Assembly (NCBI RefSeq): GCF_002950945.1
Contig: NZ_CP012673.1
Coordinates: 9,438,501 to 9,502,500, forward strand
DNA from: Sorangium cellulosum
GTDB taxonomy: Bacteria > Myxococcota_A > Polyangia > Polyangiales > Polyangiaceae
Direction: 5' to 3'
Length of the DNA: 64,000 bases
Shown: positions 43,074 to 49,242 of the stretch, one piece after another
Layout: the number at the start of each line of letters is the position of its first letter
Numbering within the stretch: the first letter of the stretch is position 1
Program-made: the position numbers and the translations under genes
The notes under the pieces: model-generated
What the model was told of the DNA's origin: nothing
Databases searched by the model: none
What the model saw: only the letters and a program-made list of their open reading frames with translations

Positions 43074-45215
43074 TCAGATCGTCGAGCCGCGCGGCAAGGA
43101 GGGGAGGGGCGCGGGGAGGGACGGCATGTCGGCCGGGGGCGCGGCGATCGGCTCGTTTCCTTCCTCGGGAGGGGCCGTGTCGTGGTCCGACGGGGGCGCG
43201 GGTGAAGGTGGCGTCCTGGGTTGCCTCGCCGTGCACTCGTCGAGCTTCCGCTTCATGTCGTGGAGCCGATCGGAGGTCTCGGCGAGCTGCTCGTCGAGCC
43301 AGCTCGCGCGCGCGGACTCGCGCCGCAGCTCGGCGAGGGTGGTCCTGAGCTCGTGGTCCCTCGCGCGGAGGGCGGCCCTTGCGCGCTCGCCGTCCCGCTC
43401 GGCGCGTCCGAGCTGCGCGAGCATGCGCTCGCGCTCGGCCTCGAGGCCGGCGATCTCGCGCTCCATGGCGCTCCTCGACTGCTCGTACCGCGCGTCGGCC
43501 TCGGCCTTCGCGGTGGAGGCGGCCTCGGCGGCGCGCCTGGCCCGGAGCGCGGCCTGCTCGGCGAGGCGCTTGGCCTCGGTCATCGCGTCCCTGGCGGAGT
43601 TGGCGCTCTTCGCGTCGTCGCTCGCCTTCATCGCGAGGGCGAGGGCCTCTGCGGTGGCGTTCTGCGCCTCGCTCATCTTCTGGAGCGCCTCCTGGGCGGA
43701 GGCGCGGGCGGCCGCCTCGAACCTGCTGTGATCGCGCGCCGCGCGCTCCGCGGACTCGGCCGTGCGCCGCGCCCGGGTCGCGTGCATCCAGAAGACGGTG
43801 GTGGTCGCGACCATGCCCATCAGGACGATGACGCCGAGGGCGAGGAGCATGCGCGTGACGCGCTCGCGGCGCGCCTCGGCCGCGGCGGCGGCGTCCAGGA
43901 AGCCGCGCTCCACCGCGGAGAGGTCGTCGATGTCCCGGGCCCACGCCGAGAGCTCGTGCAGCAGCTTGCCGCGCGGCAGGAGCTTCGGCGCCTTGCCGCC
44001 GAGGATCCACCGGGAGAGCGCCTCATCGAACTCCCGCTTCGCCCGGCCGAGCCGGTGCAGCGCGGCCGCCACCTCCGCCATGTGCGGCCGCGTGTCCGGA
44101 TCGAACGACAGCACCCGGTGGACGAGGGCGACGAGATCGGGCGGCGTCGCGGCGCCGAGGGGCGGCGGCCACGCCCCGCTCGGCGCGTCGGGTGTTCGCC
44201 CCTCGAGCAGCTCGTACAGGATGATGCCGAGGGAGTAGACGTCGGCCTTGGCGTCGACGCTCCCCGAGTGGCGCTCCTGTTCCGGCGCCATGTAGCTCCT
44301 TGTCCCGAGCCCCCACACGCCCTCCTGGGTGAACGGCATCGTGGGCTGTCCAGCGCCCTCGCTGCGCGGCCCGGCCGGCTCGAGGGCGGCGCTCGCCGCC
44401 GCGAACGAGGCGACCTCGGCCGGCACCTCGATCGGCGCGTGGATCATGGCGGGCCTCCCCGAGCTGACCCCCGGGAGGCTCCGGAGCGCTTCCTCGTCGT
44501 GTGTGTCCCCGTCCCGCGTGTCCCCGTCGCGCCTGGCCTCTTCGGCCGCGCCTCCAGCCGCGGTGCCCAGGACGGTCCTCGGCGGCGCCGACAGCTCGGT
44601 GCGGATCGTCGGCGCGCGGGTGGAGGCGAGGGACCCGTTCATGTCGAGCTCCATCACCTCGGGCAGCCCGCCCCACAGCACCTTCGCGATGCCGAAGTCG
44701 AGGATCTTGACGCGGCTGCCTCCGGGCGCGAGCTCGTCGTCGATCACCATGATGTTCTCCGGCTTCAGGTCGCGGTGGACGACCTTGGAGGCGTGGGCGG
44801 CGGCCATGGCCGAGGCGATCTGATAGCCGAGCCGCACGACCTGCCGCGGCCGTTCCGCGGCGGGCACCTCGTGCACCCACTCGCGGAGCCCTCGTCCATC
44901 GAGGTATTCCATGACGATGTAGGGCGACCCGTCATCGAGCTCACCGGAGTCGAACACCCGCACGATGCCTGGGTGGTTGATGATGTTGACGGCGATCGCC
45001 TCTTGCCGGAAGCGCGCCACGACGTCTGGCCGCCGCGCGTAGTCGCCGAGCAGCACCTTGATTGCGGCCCGCGCCCGCGTCTTCGGGTGTCGAGCCCGGA
45101 ACACCCGCCCCATCCCCCCGCGTCCGAGCTCTCCTTCCACAAGCCACCCGCGCAGGCTCCCGGGCCCCCGCCCGGCCTCGTCCTGCCCTCCCTCGAAGGT
45201 GGCCCGCATCTCCAT
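43074..45215 (-). CDS. membrane Ser/Thr protein kinase with long activation-loop insert and coiled coil
   Basis: 713 residues from ATG 45215. Kinase landmarks are 'LGRGGMGRVFRA', 'AAIKVLLG', 'HRDLKPENIMV', 'DFGIAK', 'GTRSYMAPEQ' and 'DVYSLGIILYELLEG'. About 134 residues separate DFG from APE, where 20-30 is usual; the insert is Ala/Pro/Asp-rich with 'RDGDTRDGDTHDE'. One transmembrane helix near 485 ('LLALGVIVLMGMVATTTVFW') is followed by a periplasmic-side coiled coil of about 170 residues (Ala/Glu/Arg heptads) and a Pro-rich end. The open frame continues upstream through a repeat element, which argues for the internal start. Confidence 0.92.
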   Translation of the reverse strand: MEMRATFEGGQDEAGRGPGSLRGWLVEGELGRGGMGRVFRARHPKTRARAAIKVLLGDYARRPDVVARFRQEAIAVNIINHPGIVRVFDSGELDDGSPYIVMEYLDGRGLREWVHEVPAAERPRQVVRLGYQIASAMAAAHASKVVHRDLKPENIMVIDDELAPGGSRVKILDFGIAKVLWGGLPEVMELDMNGSLASTRAPTIRTELSAPPRTVLGTAAGGAAEEARRDGDTRDGDTHDEEALRSLPGVSSGRPAMIHAPIEVPAEVASFAAASAALEPAGPRSEGAGQPTMPFTQEGVWGLGTRSYMAPEQERHSGSVDAKADVYSLGIILYELLEGRTPDAPSGAWPPPLGAATPPDLVALVHRVLSFDPDTRPHMAEVAAALHRLGRAKREFDEALSRWILGGKAPKLLPRGKLLHELSAWARDIDDLSAVERGFLDAAAAAEARRERVTRMLLALGVIVLMGMVATTTVFWMHATRARRTAESAERAARDHSRFEAAARASAQEALQKMSEAQNATAEALALAMKASDDAKSANSARDAMTEAKRLAEQAALRARRAAEAASTAKAEADARYEQSRSAMEREIAGLEAERERMLAQLGRAERDGERARAALRARDHELRTTLAELRRESARASWLDEQLAETSDRLHDMKRKLDECTARQPRTPPSPAPPSDHDTAPPEEGNEPIAAPPADMPSLPAPLPSLPRGSTI

Positions 45216-45304
45216 GCCCACCCATCCTGCACCCGCCCGCCCCCCGGCGGAAGCCCCGACAATCCCCTCCCCTCCCCCATCATCCCCCTGAATCCCCGCC
45301 GCGA

Positions 45305-45562
45305 GCGCCGGCGGGTGGGTCCGCGCTCGCCGGCGTGGCGCGGGTGGGCGCGCCAAGCACCGACCGAGGTGCCATGAGTCCTCCGAGGGCTCGACGCCCC
45401 AGGCGCGCCTTGTGTGGCGCGCACCATAACGTCCCAGCAGGCAAGGCCCGAGGGGAGACATGCCGGGCGGTGTCCCCAGCGCAAGCTCCCTCGCCCCAGT
45501 CTTGCCGATTGGCCAGCGCCCACCCGCGCCACGCCGGCGAGCGCGGACCCACCCGCCGGCGC
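45305..45562 (-). repeat. 258-bp hairpin repeat element with 47-bp inverted termini, copy 2
   Basis: Arms 45305-45351 and 45516-45562 are perfect 47-bp inverted repeats. The interior, read on the minus strand, matches copy 1 at 19008-19266 (shared blocks ACCGCCCGGCATGTCTCCC, GCGCGCCACACAAGGCGCGC and GGCACCTCGGTCGGTGCT). Arm positions 7, 8, 16, 19 and 41 differ from copy 1 and are compensated in the opposite arm. It lies between the start of the kinase gene and the stop of the HNH gene, 21 bases from that stop. Confidence 0.88.
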
Positions 45563-45583
45563 GTCCGGCTCAGCCGGCGCAGC

Positions 45584-46096
45584 TCAGGTAACGCAGTACC
45601 CCGCCCAAACCTCGGGGATCCGCCGCTCCTCGAGCCCCACGACCGGCGCCGGCGGCAGCCACTTCGGCTTCACCGGCGCGCGCAGCAGCTTCATGCCCGC
45701 CTCCTCCGGCGTCCGCCCTCGCTTCATCGAGTTGCACGCGTAGCAGGACGACACGATGTTGTCCCACCCCGTCTTCCCGCCCTGAACACGCGGGATCACG
45801 TGATCGTAGTTGAGCTCCCGCGCCGCCTTCTTCACGCCGCAGTACTGGCACCGGAACCCGTCGCGCAGGAGCACGTTGATCCGCGAGAACCGCACGCCGC
45901 GCTTCATCCCGAGCGTCGGCCGCTTGAGCCGCACCACCGCGGGCGCTCGGATGGCGACCGACGGCGACCGGATGACGTCGTCGTACTCCTCGATGATCTC
46001 CACCTTGCCCAGAAAGCTCATCGTGACAGCGGTCTGCCACGAGATGACCTTATGAGGCACCATCCATGGCGTCAAAAGCAGCGTCTGCGCGGTCAT
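45584..46096 (-). CDS. HNH endonuclease
   Basis: 170 residues from ATG 46096. The HNH core is zinc-ribbon-like: 'CQYCG' and 'CYACN' flank 'LNYDHVIPRVQGGKTGWDNIV', which provides His, Asn and the metal-binding residues. The conserved N-terminal region 'VLLLTPWMVPHKVISWQTAVTM'-like and 'RRGVRFSRINVLLRDGF'-like stretches match a widespread stand-alone HNH family that is not tied to introns. It is the last gene of the minus-strand tRNA array, 60 bases after the Leu-like tRNA, and may be transcribed with it. Its role is unknown. Confidence 0.88.
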   Translation of the reverse strand: MTAQTLLLTPWMVPHKVISWQTAVTMSFLGKVEIIEEYDDVIRSPSVAIRAPAVVRLKRPTLGMKRGVRFSRINVLLRDGFRCQYCGVKKAARELNYDHVIPRVQGGKTGWDNIVSSCYACNSMKRGRTPEEAGMKLLRAPVKPKWLPPAPVVGLEERRIPEVWAGYCVT

Positions 46097-46155
46097 GTCC
46101 CACCTCGTTATCGCCTCTTCTTCTTCATGATGTCGCTCCAGGTTGCCTGCGGAGG

Positions 46156-46228
46156 TGCCCGGGGAGGGAGTCGAACCCCCAGTAAGCTGGGTCTGAGCCA
46201 GCCGCGTTTGCCGTTTCGCCACCCGGGC
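46156..46228 (-). tRNA. tRNA-Leu(CAG)-like gene with a class I (short) variable loop
   Basis: Acceptor GCCCGGG/CCCGGGC, A73, anticodon stem GCTGG/CCAGC with loop CTCAGAC (anticodon CAG), T-loop TTCGACT. The 5' half is Leu-like, but the variable region is only five bases (TTACT); bacterial tRNA-Leu needs a long variable arm. CCA is not encoded (bases after A73 are CCT). It may be a decayed Leu tRNA that lost its arm, or a tRNA-like RNA with another role. Confidence 0.8.
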
Positions 46229-46309
46229 TGTCGTCGCTGTGAAATTGGCAGGCTCGCTCGCTCGGGCGCGAGCTCCCGAAGGTGCACGCTGGCGAGCGGA
46301 GCGGCCCGG

Positions 46310-46384
46310 TGTCCCCAGCGGGATTCGAACCCGCGTTTCCGGACTGAGGATCCGGCTGCCTGGGCCATCTAGCATGATGGGGAC
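46310..46384 (-). tRNA. tRNA-Glu(CTC)-like gene with C33
   Basis: Acceptor GTCCCCA/TGGGGAC, T-arm GCGGG-TTCGAAT-CCCGC, anticodon stem CCGGA/TCCGG. The seven-base loop is TCCTCAG, which puts CTC at 34-36 but C instead of the near-universal U at 33. The D-arm region is about three bases longer than usual and base 73 is A, not the usual G. It is tRNA-like overall; decoding function is doubtful. Confidence 0.72.
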
Positions 46385-46394
46385 GTGTTCAGGA

Positions 46395-46422
46395 GAGCCG
46401 CACCCCGGCCGGGGTGCGGCTC
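46395..46422. terminator. perfect 28-base palindrome between tRNA genes
   Basis: A perfect inverted repeat of 14-bp arms (GAGCCGCACCCCGG and its complement, no loop) lies between the Gly and Glu-like tRNAs. There is no T-run. It could stop transcription or act as a processing signal. Confidence 0.55.
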
Positions 46423-46430
46423 ATGCCTGG

Positions 46431-46501
46431 AGCGGTGAGAGAGAATCGAACTCTCGTCGCGAGCTTGGCACGCTCGCACTCTACCATTGAGCTACCACCG
46501 C
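46431..46501 (-). tRNA. tRNA-Gly(GCC)
   Basis: Acceptor GCGGTGG/TCACCGC, D-arm GCTC-AATGGTA-GAGT, anticodon stem CGAGC/GCTCG with loop GTGCCAA (anticodon GCC), T-arm GAGAG-TTCGATT-CTCTC, U73 as in bacterial tRNA-Gly. CCA is encoded at 46428-46430. Base 32 is G, slightly unusual. Confidence 0.92.
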
Positions 46502-46535
46502 GTGGTCACCGATGCCGTCGATGCACGGATATCAT

Positions 46536-46623
46536 AAAAAAAGAGGCGGGCCGACCGGCGCCGCGCGGCCGCACGTCCATCGCGTCTGTCGCGTGGGTGC
46601 GGCTCACCGGCCGACGGCCCGCC
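46536..46623 (-). terminator. large intrinsic terminator hairpin with T7 tract
   Basis: Arms 46615-46623 and 46545-46553 (GGCGGGCCG/CGGCCCGCC) enclose further paired segments and are followed on the minus strand by TCTTTTTTT (46536-46544). It lies after the second Y RNA-like hairpin and before tRNA-Gly. At 79 bases the hairpin is large and could itself be a stable RNA, but it lacks the CGAA/CUU internal loop of its neighbours. Confidence 0.7.
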
Positions 46624-46636
46624 TCGGCGGCGAGAG

Positions 46637-46711
46637 AAAGGACGGGCAAGGGGCGCCCGTGGGGTCTTTTCCAAGGAACAGTTGGGGTAACCCACGCGCT
46701 TCGGCCCGTCC
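46637..46711 (-). ncRNA. Y RNA-like hairpin 2, two bases downstream of tRNA-Ala
   Basis: 5' to 3' the RNA begins GGACGGGCCGAAGCGCG and ends CCCCTTGCCCGTCCTTT. An 8-bp lower stem (46704-46711 with 46640-46647) is followed by an internal loop with CGAA on the 5' side and CCCCUU on the 3' side, a 9-bp upper stem (GCGC+GUGGG, two-base bulge) and a 27-base apical loop. Human Y RNAs, as I recall them, begin GGCUGGUCCGA(A/G) and end CUUGACUAG(U/C)CUUU, the Ro60-binding helix; CCGAAG falls at positions 8-13 in both hY1 and this RNA. The U-run marks the likely 3' end. Confidence 0.72.
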
Positions 46712-46713
46712 AG

Positions 46714-46785
46714 TGGAGCGACGAGGAGTCGAACCTCGATCCCTACCGTGCGAGGGTAGTGTTCTCCCGGTTGAACCATCACCCC
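46714..46785 (-). tRNA. tRNA-Ala(CGC)
   Basis: Acceptor GGGGTGA/TCGCTCC includes the G3-U70 wobble pair that specifies alanine. D-arm GTTC-AACCGGGA-GAAC, anticodon stem CTACC/GGTAG with loop CTCGCAC (anticodon CGC), T-arm CGAGG-TTCGACT-CCTCG, A73. CCA is not encoded; two bases after A73 the Y RNA-like hairpin begins. Confidence 0.9.
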
Positions 46786-46797
46786 GGAAGGCTCGTG

Positions 46798-46820
46798 TCA
46801 GACGTTCATCTCACCTCCTT
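46798..46820 (-). promoter_or_regulatory. strong Shine-Dalgarno followed by a three-codon ORF
   Basis: On the minus strand AAGGAGGTGA (46811-46820) is followed by ATG AAC GTC TGA (46798-46809), a three-residue minigene 12 bases before tRNA-Ala, in an otherwise A/T-richer spacer. This is a near-perfect anti-16S match with no longer frame behind it. It could recruit a ribosome, titrate one, or be the remains of a lost gene. Confidence 0.5.
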
Positions 46821-46902
46821 GTTCCCTTGCTCATTGCTCATTGGACGATCATCCATCTTGTTTGTTTTGTCCAGCCCTCGATTTATCTAATCTGATCGTC
46901 GG

Positions 46903-47033
46903 CGCCGCCGGCGGGAGTCGAACCCGCGACATCCTAATGCAAGATAACCGTCCTTCTTCGGCCCGGATCGGACGATCGGGCAAAGGGTCGAGGGACGGCG
47001 TGTAGGTGCTCTCCCAGGCTGAGCTACGGCGGC
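46903..47033 (-). ncRNA. tRNA/Y RNA chimera: tRNA-like gene with a 57-base Y-like insert in the anticodon loop
   Basis: The outer parts form a good tRNA: acceptor GCCGCCG/CGGCGGC, D-arm GCTC-AGCCTGGGA-GAGC, T-arm GCGGG-TTCGACT-CCCGC, G73. The anticodon stem (CCTAC/TTAGG, one mismatch) closes a 64-base loop instead of seven. The loop folds into CCGTCC/GGACGG, then an internal loop with CCCUUU on one side and CGAA on the other, then GCCC-GATC/GATC-C-GGGC capped by GTCC. GGGCCGAAG is identical to Y-like hairpin 2 and CCCTTTGCCCG nearly so, in permuted order. No anticodon can be assigned. It lies 82 bases after rsr. It resembles bacterial YrlA, which also joins a Ro60-binding stem to a tRNA-like module. 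Confidence 0.72.
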
Positions 47034-47076
47034 AAGAGCGGATCCACGAGGATCCGTCGCACGTCTTTAGGTGTCG

Positions 47077-47105
47077 GACGGACGGGCCGGCGGAGCCCGT
47101 CCGTC
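47077..47105. terminator. hairpin after the rsr stop codon
   Basis: Perfect 11-bp arms (47077-47087 and 47095-47105, GACGGACGGGC and complement) around a seven-base loop, 10 bases after the rsr stop. No T-run follows. It may stop transcription, protect the mRNA 3' end or be a processing signal before the chimeric RNA. The GGACGGGC/GCCCGTCC pairing is the same as the lower stem of Y-like hairpin 2. Confidence 0.6.
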
Positions 47106-47115
47106 ACGTTGTCTG

Positions 47116-48795
47116 TCACGCATCACCCCGGGTGAAATCCGCCATCACCTGGGGGGCCGCGCCGTCGAACCCCACGACGTCGAGCATGCCGGGGTCCGAG
47201 GGATCGGCGATCGAGAAGCCGGTCGACGTCATGCCGACGACGATCAGCCTGGCTGGACGACCCATGACCTGCCGGTACTCCCTGAGCGCCTGGAACGGGT
47301 GCATGTTGCCCGCCCAGGTCTCGTTGTCCGTGTAGATGACGAACGAGTCGACCTCTACCCGGTTCCGCGTCGCCCAGATCATCGGCAGAGCACAGTCGGT
47401 GCCGCCGAAGGGGAGATCCCCGACGGCGCGCAGCACGTCGTCGAGCCGCTGCTCCGGCGAGATCGACAGCGGCAAGAGGCCGGAGACTCCCCCGCCCCAC
47501 TTGCCGCCGTAACCGCCCGCGGCCGCCGAGAAGCCGACCACGGAGTACTCGCGCTCGAGCCGCGCCGTCGCCATGGCCATCGCCGCGCTCGCCACGCGCG
47601 GCGTCAGGCCAGGGACGCCGGCGATCTGGCCGCTCGCCATCGAGCTGGAGATGTCGAGGGCCAGGAGGTGCTTCTTCCCGGTGGGCTCGACGGCCTGGAA
47701 CGCGAGGTAGAACGCCTCGTTGAGCGCGTCGACGACCTCGCGGACCGGGGTCCACGAGAGCGCGTTCTGGCGCCGGCGGGCGAGCTCGCCGTGGCCCTGC
47801 TCGTAGACCCGGAGGGCCGAGAGCACGGCGATCGGGTGGACCCGGGCCGCGGACAGGCGCGCTGCGTCGGTGAGCTGCCGCGCCACCTTGCGGGACGTGT
47901 CGCTCATCGGCTCGAGCAGGCCAATCGCGGTCATCTTGCCCAGGTTCCGGAGCAGCGCCGTCTGGGGCATGTGCGGGAGCAGCGCCTCCCAGACCGCAGG
48001 ATCGTTCTTCCACTCGGTCTGGAGCATCTCGTGCGTGAAGTGATGCTGCGCGATCAGCGCGGTGACCTGCTTCTGGTTCGTCGCCGCGCGGAGCGACTCG
48101 AACCCGCGCACCAGGCCCGGAAGCGCCTCCGGCGACAGCGCCTTGCCGCGCGGAGGCTCCCTCGCGAGCGCCTCGACGCCGCCGACGATCCAGCGGTACA
48201 GGGCGTCGTGCTGCGGGCTCGGCGCGACCGGGTGCGCGAGCCGCAGGAGATCACGGTGGCTGAAGCCGTCGCGCTGCTGGTACTTGATCACCTGGTACGA
48301 CAGCCTGTCGATCGGCTTGCCGTTGTACCAGGCAGCGACGGCGGACCGCAGCCCGCGGCCCCACTTGCGGAACCCCTGCACGTCACGGGCGAAGTGGAAG
48401 AGATCCGTCCCGGTGCGGCACACGTCGGGCACCGCCGCGAGGGCGGCCCGGCGCGTCTCGAGCTTCACGTCGCCGGCGGCGATCGCAAGCGCGAAGATCG
48501 CCGGCGCGTTCTTCGGCGCTCGCCCCGAGCGGCTGATCTCCACGATGCGCCGCACCGCGCGGGGCCCGTCCGCGGCGAGGCAGGCCTCGACGGCGCGGGC
48601 GTTCTCCACGGTGAGCTTCCGCTCGGACGCGTAGTAGGTCCCCCCCTCGGCGCCGAGGATCAGCCAGCGGTCGAGCCTCGCCCAGTCGTCCAGGGCGAAG
48701 GTGTACCCTCCGGCGCTGTTGGGCGCCTGGTCGGCGCGGGCCTTCTGCCGCTGCGGGGTGACCAGCGCGGCGAAGTGCTTTCGGTAATCGGGCAT
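47116..48795 (-). CDS. rsr: TROVE-vWA protein, Ro60 homologue
   Basis: 559 residues from ATG 48795, with GGAGGTGG seven bases upstream, the best ribosome binding site in this region. Residues about 1-340 match the TROVE HEAT-like ring ('GGYTFALDDWARLDRWLILGAEGGTYYASE', 'RDVQGFRKWGRGLRSAVAAWY', 'TEWKNDPAVWEALL'-type segments) and 365-559 a von Willebrand A domain with a complete MIDAS: 'LLALDISSSM', the Thr in 'FGGTDCALPM' and the Asp in 'IYTDNE'. Ro60 binds Y RNAs and misfolded RNAs and in bacteria works with PNPase in rRNA and RNA decay. The gene sits inside a tRNA array, with a Y RNA-like hairpin 45 bases upstream and a tRNA/Y chimera downstream. No rtcA or rtcB is nearby. Confidence 0.93.
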   Translation of the reverse strand: MPDYRKHFAALVTPQRQKARADQAPNSAGGYTFALDDWARLDRWLILGAEGGTYYASERKLTVENARAVEACLAADGPRAVRRIVEISRSGRAPKNAPAIFALAIAAGDVKLETRRAALAAVPDVCRTGTDLFHFARDVQGFRKWGRGLRSAVAAWYNGKPIDRLSYQVIKYQQRDGFSHRDLLRLAHPVAPSPQHDALYRWIVGGVEALAREPPRGKALSPEALPGLVRGFESLRAATNQKQVTALIAQHHFTHEMLQTEWKNDPAVWEALLPHMPQTALLRNLGKMTAIGLLEPMSDTSRKVARQLTDAARLSAARVHPIAVLSALRVYEQGHGELARRRQNALSWTPVREVVDALNEAFYLAFQAVEPTGKKHLLALDISSSMASGQIAGVPGLTPRVASAAMAMATARLEREYSVVGFSAAAGGYGGKWGGGVSGLLPLSISPEQRLDDVLRAVGDLPFGGTDCALPMIWATRNRVEVDSFVIYTDNETWAGNMHPFQALREYRQVMGRPARLIVVGMTSTGFSIADPSDPGMLDVVGFDGAAPQVMADFTRGDA

Positions 48796-48839
48796 GACAC
48801 CACCTCCGGCCCGAGGGTTCGGGCAAAAAAGGACGCAAG

Positions 48840-48908
48840 AAAAGGACGGATAAAGGTGCTCGCGCTCGGACCTATCTGTAATGATAACCGAGCGCGTTCG
48901 ACCCGTCC
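48840..48908 (-). ncRNA. Y RNA-like hairpin 1, directly after tRNA-His CCA and upstream of rsr
   Basis: The RNA begins GGACGGGTCGAACGCGCTCGG immediately after the encoded CCA of tRNA-His and ends CCTTTATCCGTCCTTTT. Folding gives an 8-bp lower stem (GGACGGGU/AUCCGUCC), an internal loop with CGAA on the 5' side and AGCACCUUU on the 3' side, a 9-bp upper stem (CGCGCUCGG/CCGAGCGCG) and an 18-base apical loop. The plan matches hairpin 2 and the Ro60-binding end of known Y RNAs. tRNA 3' processing would create its 5' end. Y RNA genes lie next to rsr in other bacteria, which supports the call. Confidence 0.78.
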
Positions 48909-48911
48909 TGG

Positions 48912-48984
48912 GTGGATGTACGGGAATCGAACCCGCCTCCGCAGGGTCACAACCTGCCCTCGTCACCAGACGAGTAACATCCAC
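48912..48984 (-). tRNA. tRNA-His(GTG)
   Basis: Eight-base-pair acceptor with encoded G(-1) opposite C73, the His hallmark. D-arm CTCG-TCTGGTGA-CGAG, anticodon stem GCAGG/CCTGC with loop TTGTGAC (anticodon GTG), T-arm GCGGG-TTCGATT-CCCGT. CCA is encoded at 48909-48911 and is followed without spacer by the Y RNA-like hairpin. Confidence 0.93.
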
Positions 48985-48996
48985 ATAAACCTGTCG

Positions 48997-49069
48997 TCGG
49001 GATGGCCGGAATCGAACCGACGGATCTCCTCACCCCAAATGAGGCGCCTTTCCACTAGGCTACATCCCG
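48997..49069 (-). tRNA. tRNA-Pro(TGG)
   Basis: Acceptor CGGGATG/CATCCCG with the C1-G72 pair and A73 typical of bacterial tRNA-Pro. Anticodon stem CCTCA/TGAGG, loop TTTGGGG (anticodon TGG), T-arm GTCGG-TTCGATT-CCGGC. The D-stem is only three base pairs. It lies 12 bases before tRNA-His. Confidence 0.92.
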
Positions 49070-49170
49070 GAGCGCCTGCTCGAGGCAGGCGCGCGCGGCC
49101 CCCGCCCGGACGCGGAGAGGGCCTCGTCGAGACGAGGCGCGATCCACATCCGGGCGGGAGGGGCGCGCGG
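49070..49170. other. structured spacer between tRNA-Asn and tRNA-Pro
   Basis: A two-tier hairpin: lower arms 49149-49158/49101-49110 (TCCGGGCGGG and complement) and upper arms 49121-49128/49131-49138 (GCCTCGTC/GACGAGGC) separated by 10-base internal loops, then a smaller hairpin GCCTGC-TCGAG-GCAGGC beside tRNA-Pro. It has a stem-internal loop-stem plan but no CGAA/CUU motif, so I do not call it a Y RNA. Confidence 0.55.
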
Positions 49171-49242
49171 CTCCGGCGGGAGGACTCGAACCTCCAACCC
49201 TCCGCTTAACAGGCGGGCGCTCTGCCATTGAGCTACACCGGA
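49171..49242 (-). tRNA. tRNA-Asn(GTT)
   Basis: Acceptor TCCGGTG/CGCCGGA, D-arm GCTC-AATGGCA-GAGC, loop CTGTTAA (anticodon GTT), T-arm GGAGG-TTCGAGT-CCTCC, G73 as in bacterial tRNA-Asn. The 27-43 pair is a C-A mismatch. CCA is not encoded. Confidence 0.9.

Noticed and set aside
45584..46096. HNH gene as a homing endonuclease of the tRNA insert.
   Set aside because: It belongs to a widespread stand-alone HNH family, lies more than 800 bases from the insert, and the insert is not an intron or intein.
46536..46623. Third Y RNA in the hairpin with T7 tract.
   Set aside because: It lacks the CGAA/CUU internal loop and has the features of an intrinsic terminator.
46903..47033. A group I intron in a tRNA anticodon loop.
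   Set aside because: The insert is about 57 bases, far too short for a group I core, and no P/Q/R/S-type elements are visible.
48984..48984. tRNA-His seemed to lack the essential G(-1).
   Set aside because: Re-aligning the acceptor as eight base pairs shows that G(-1) is encoded opposite C73.
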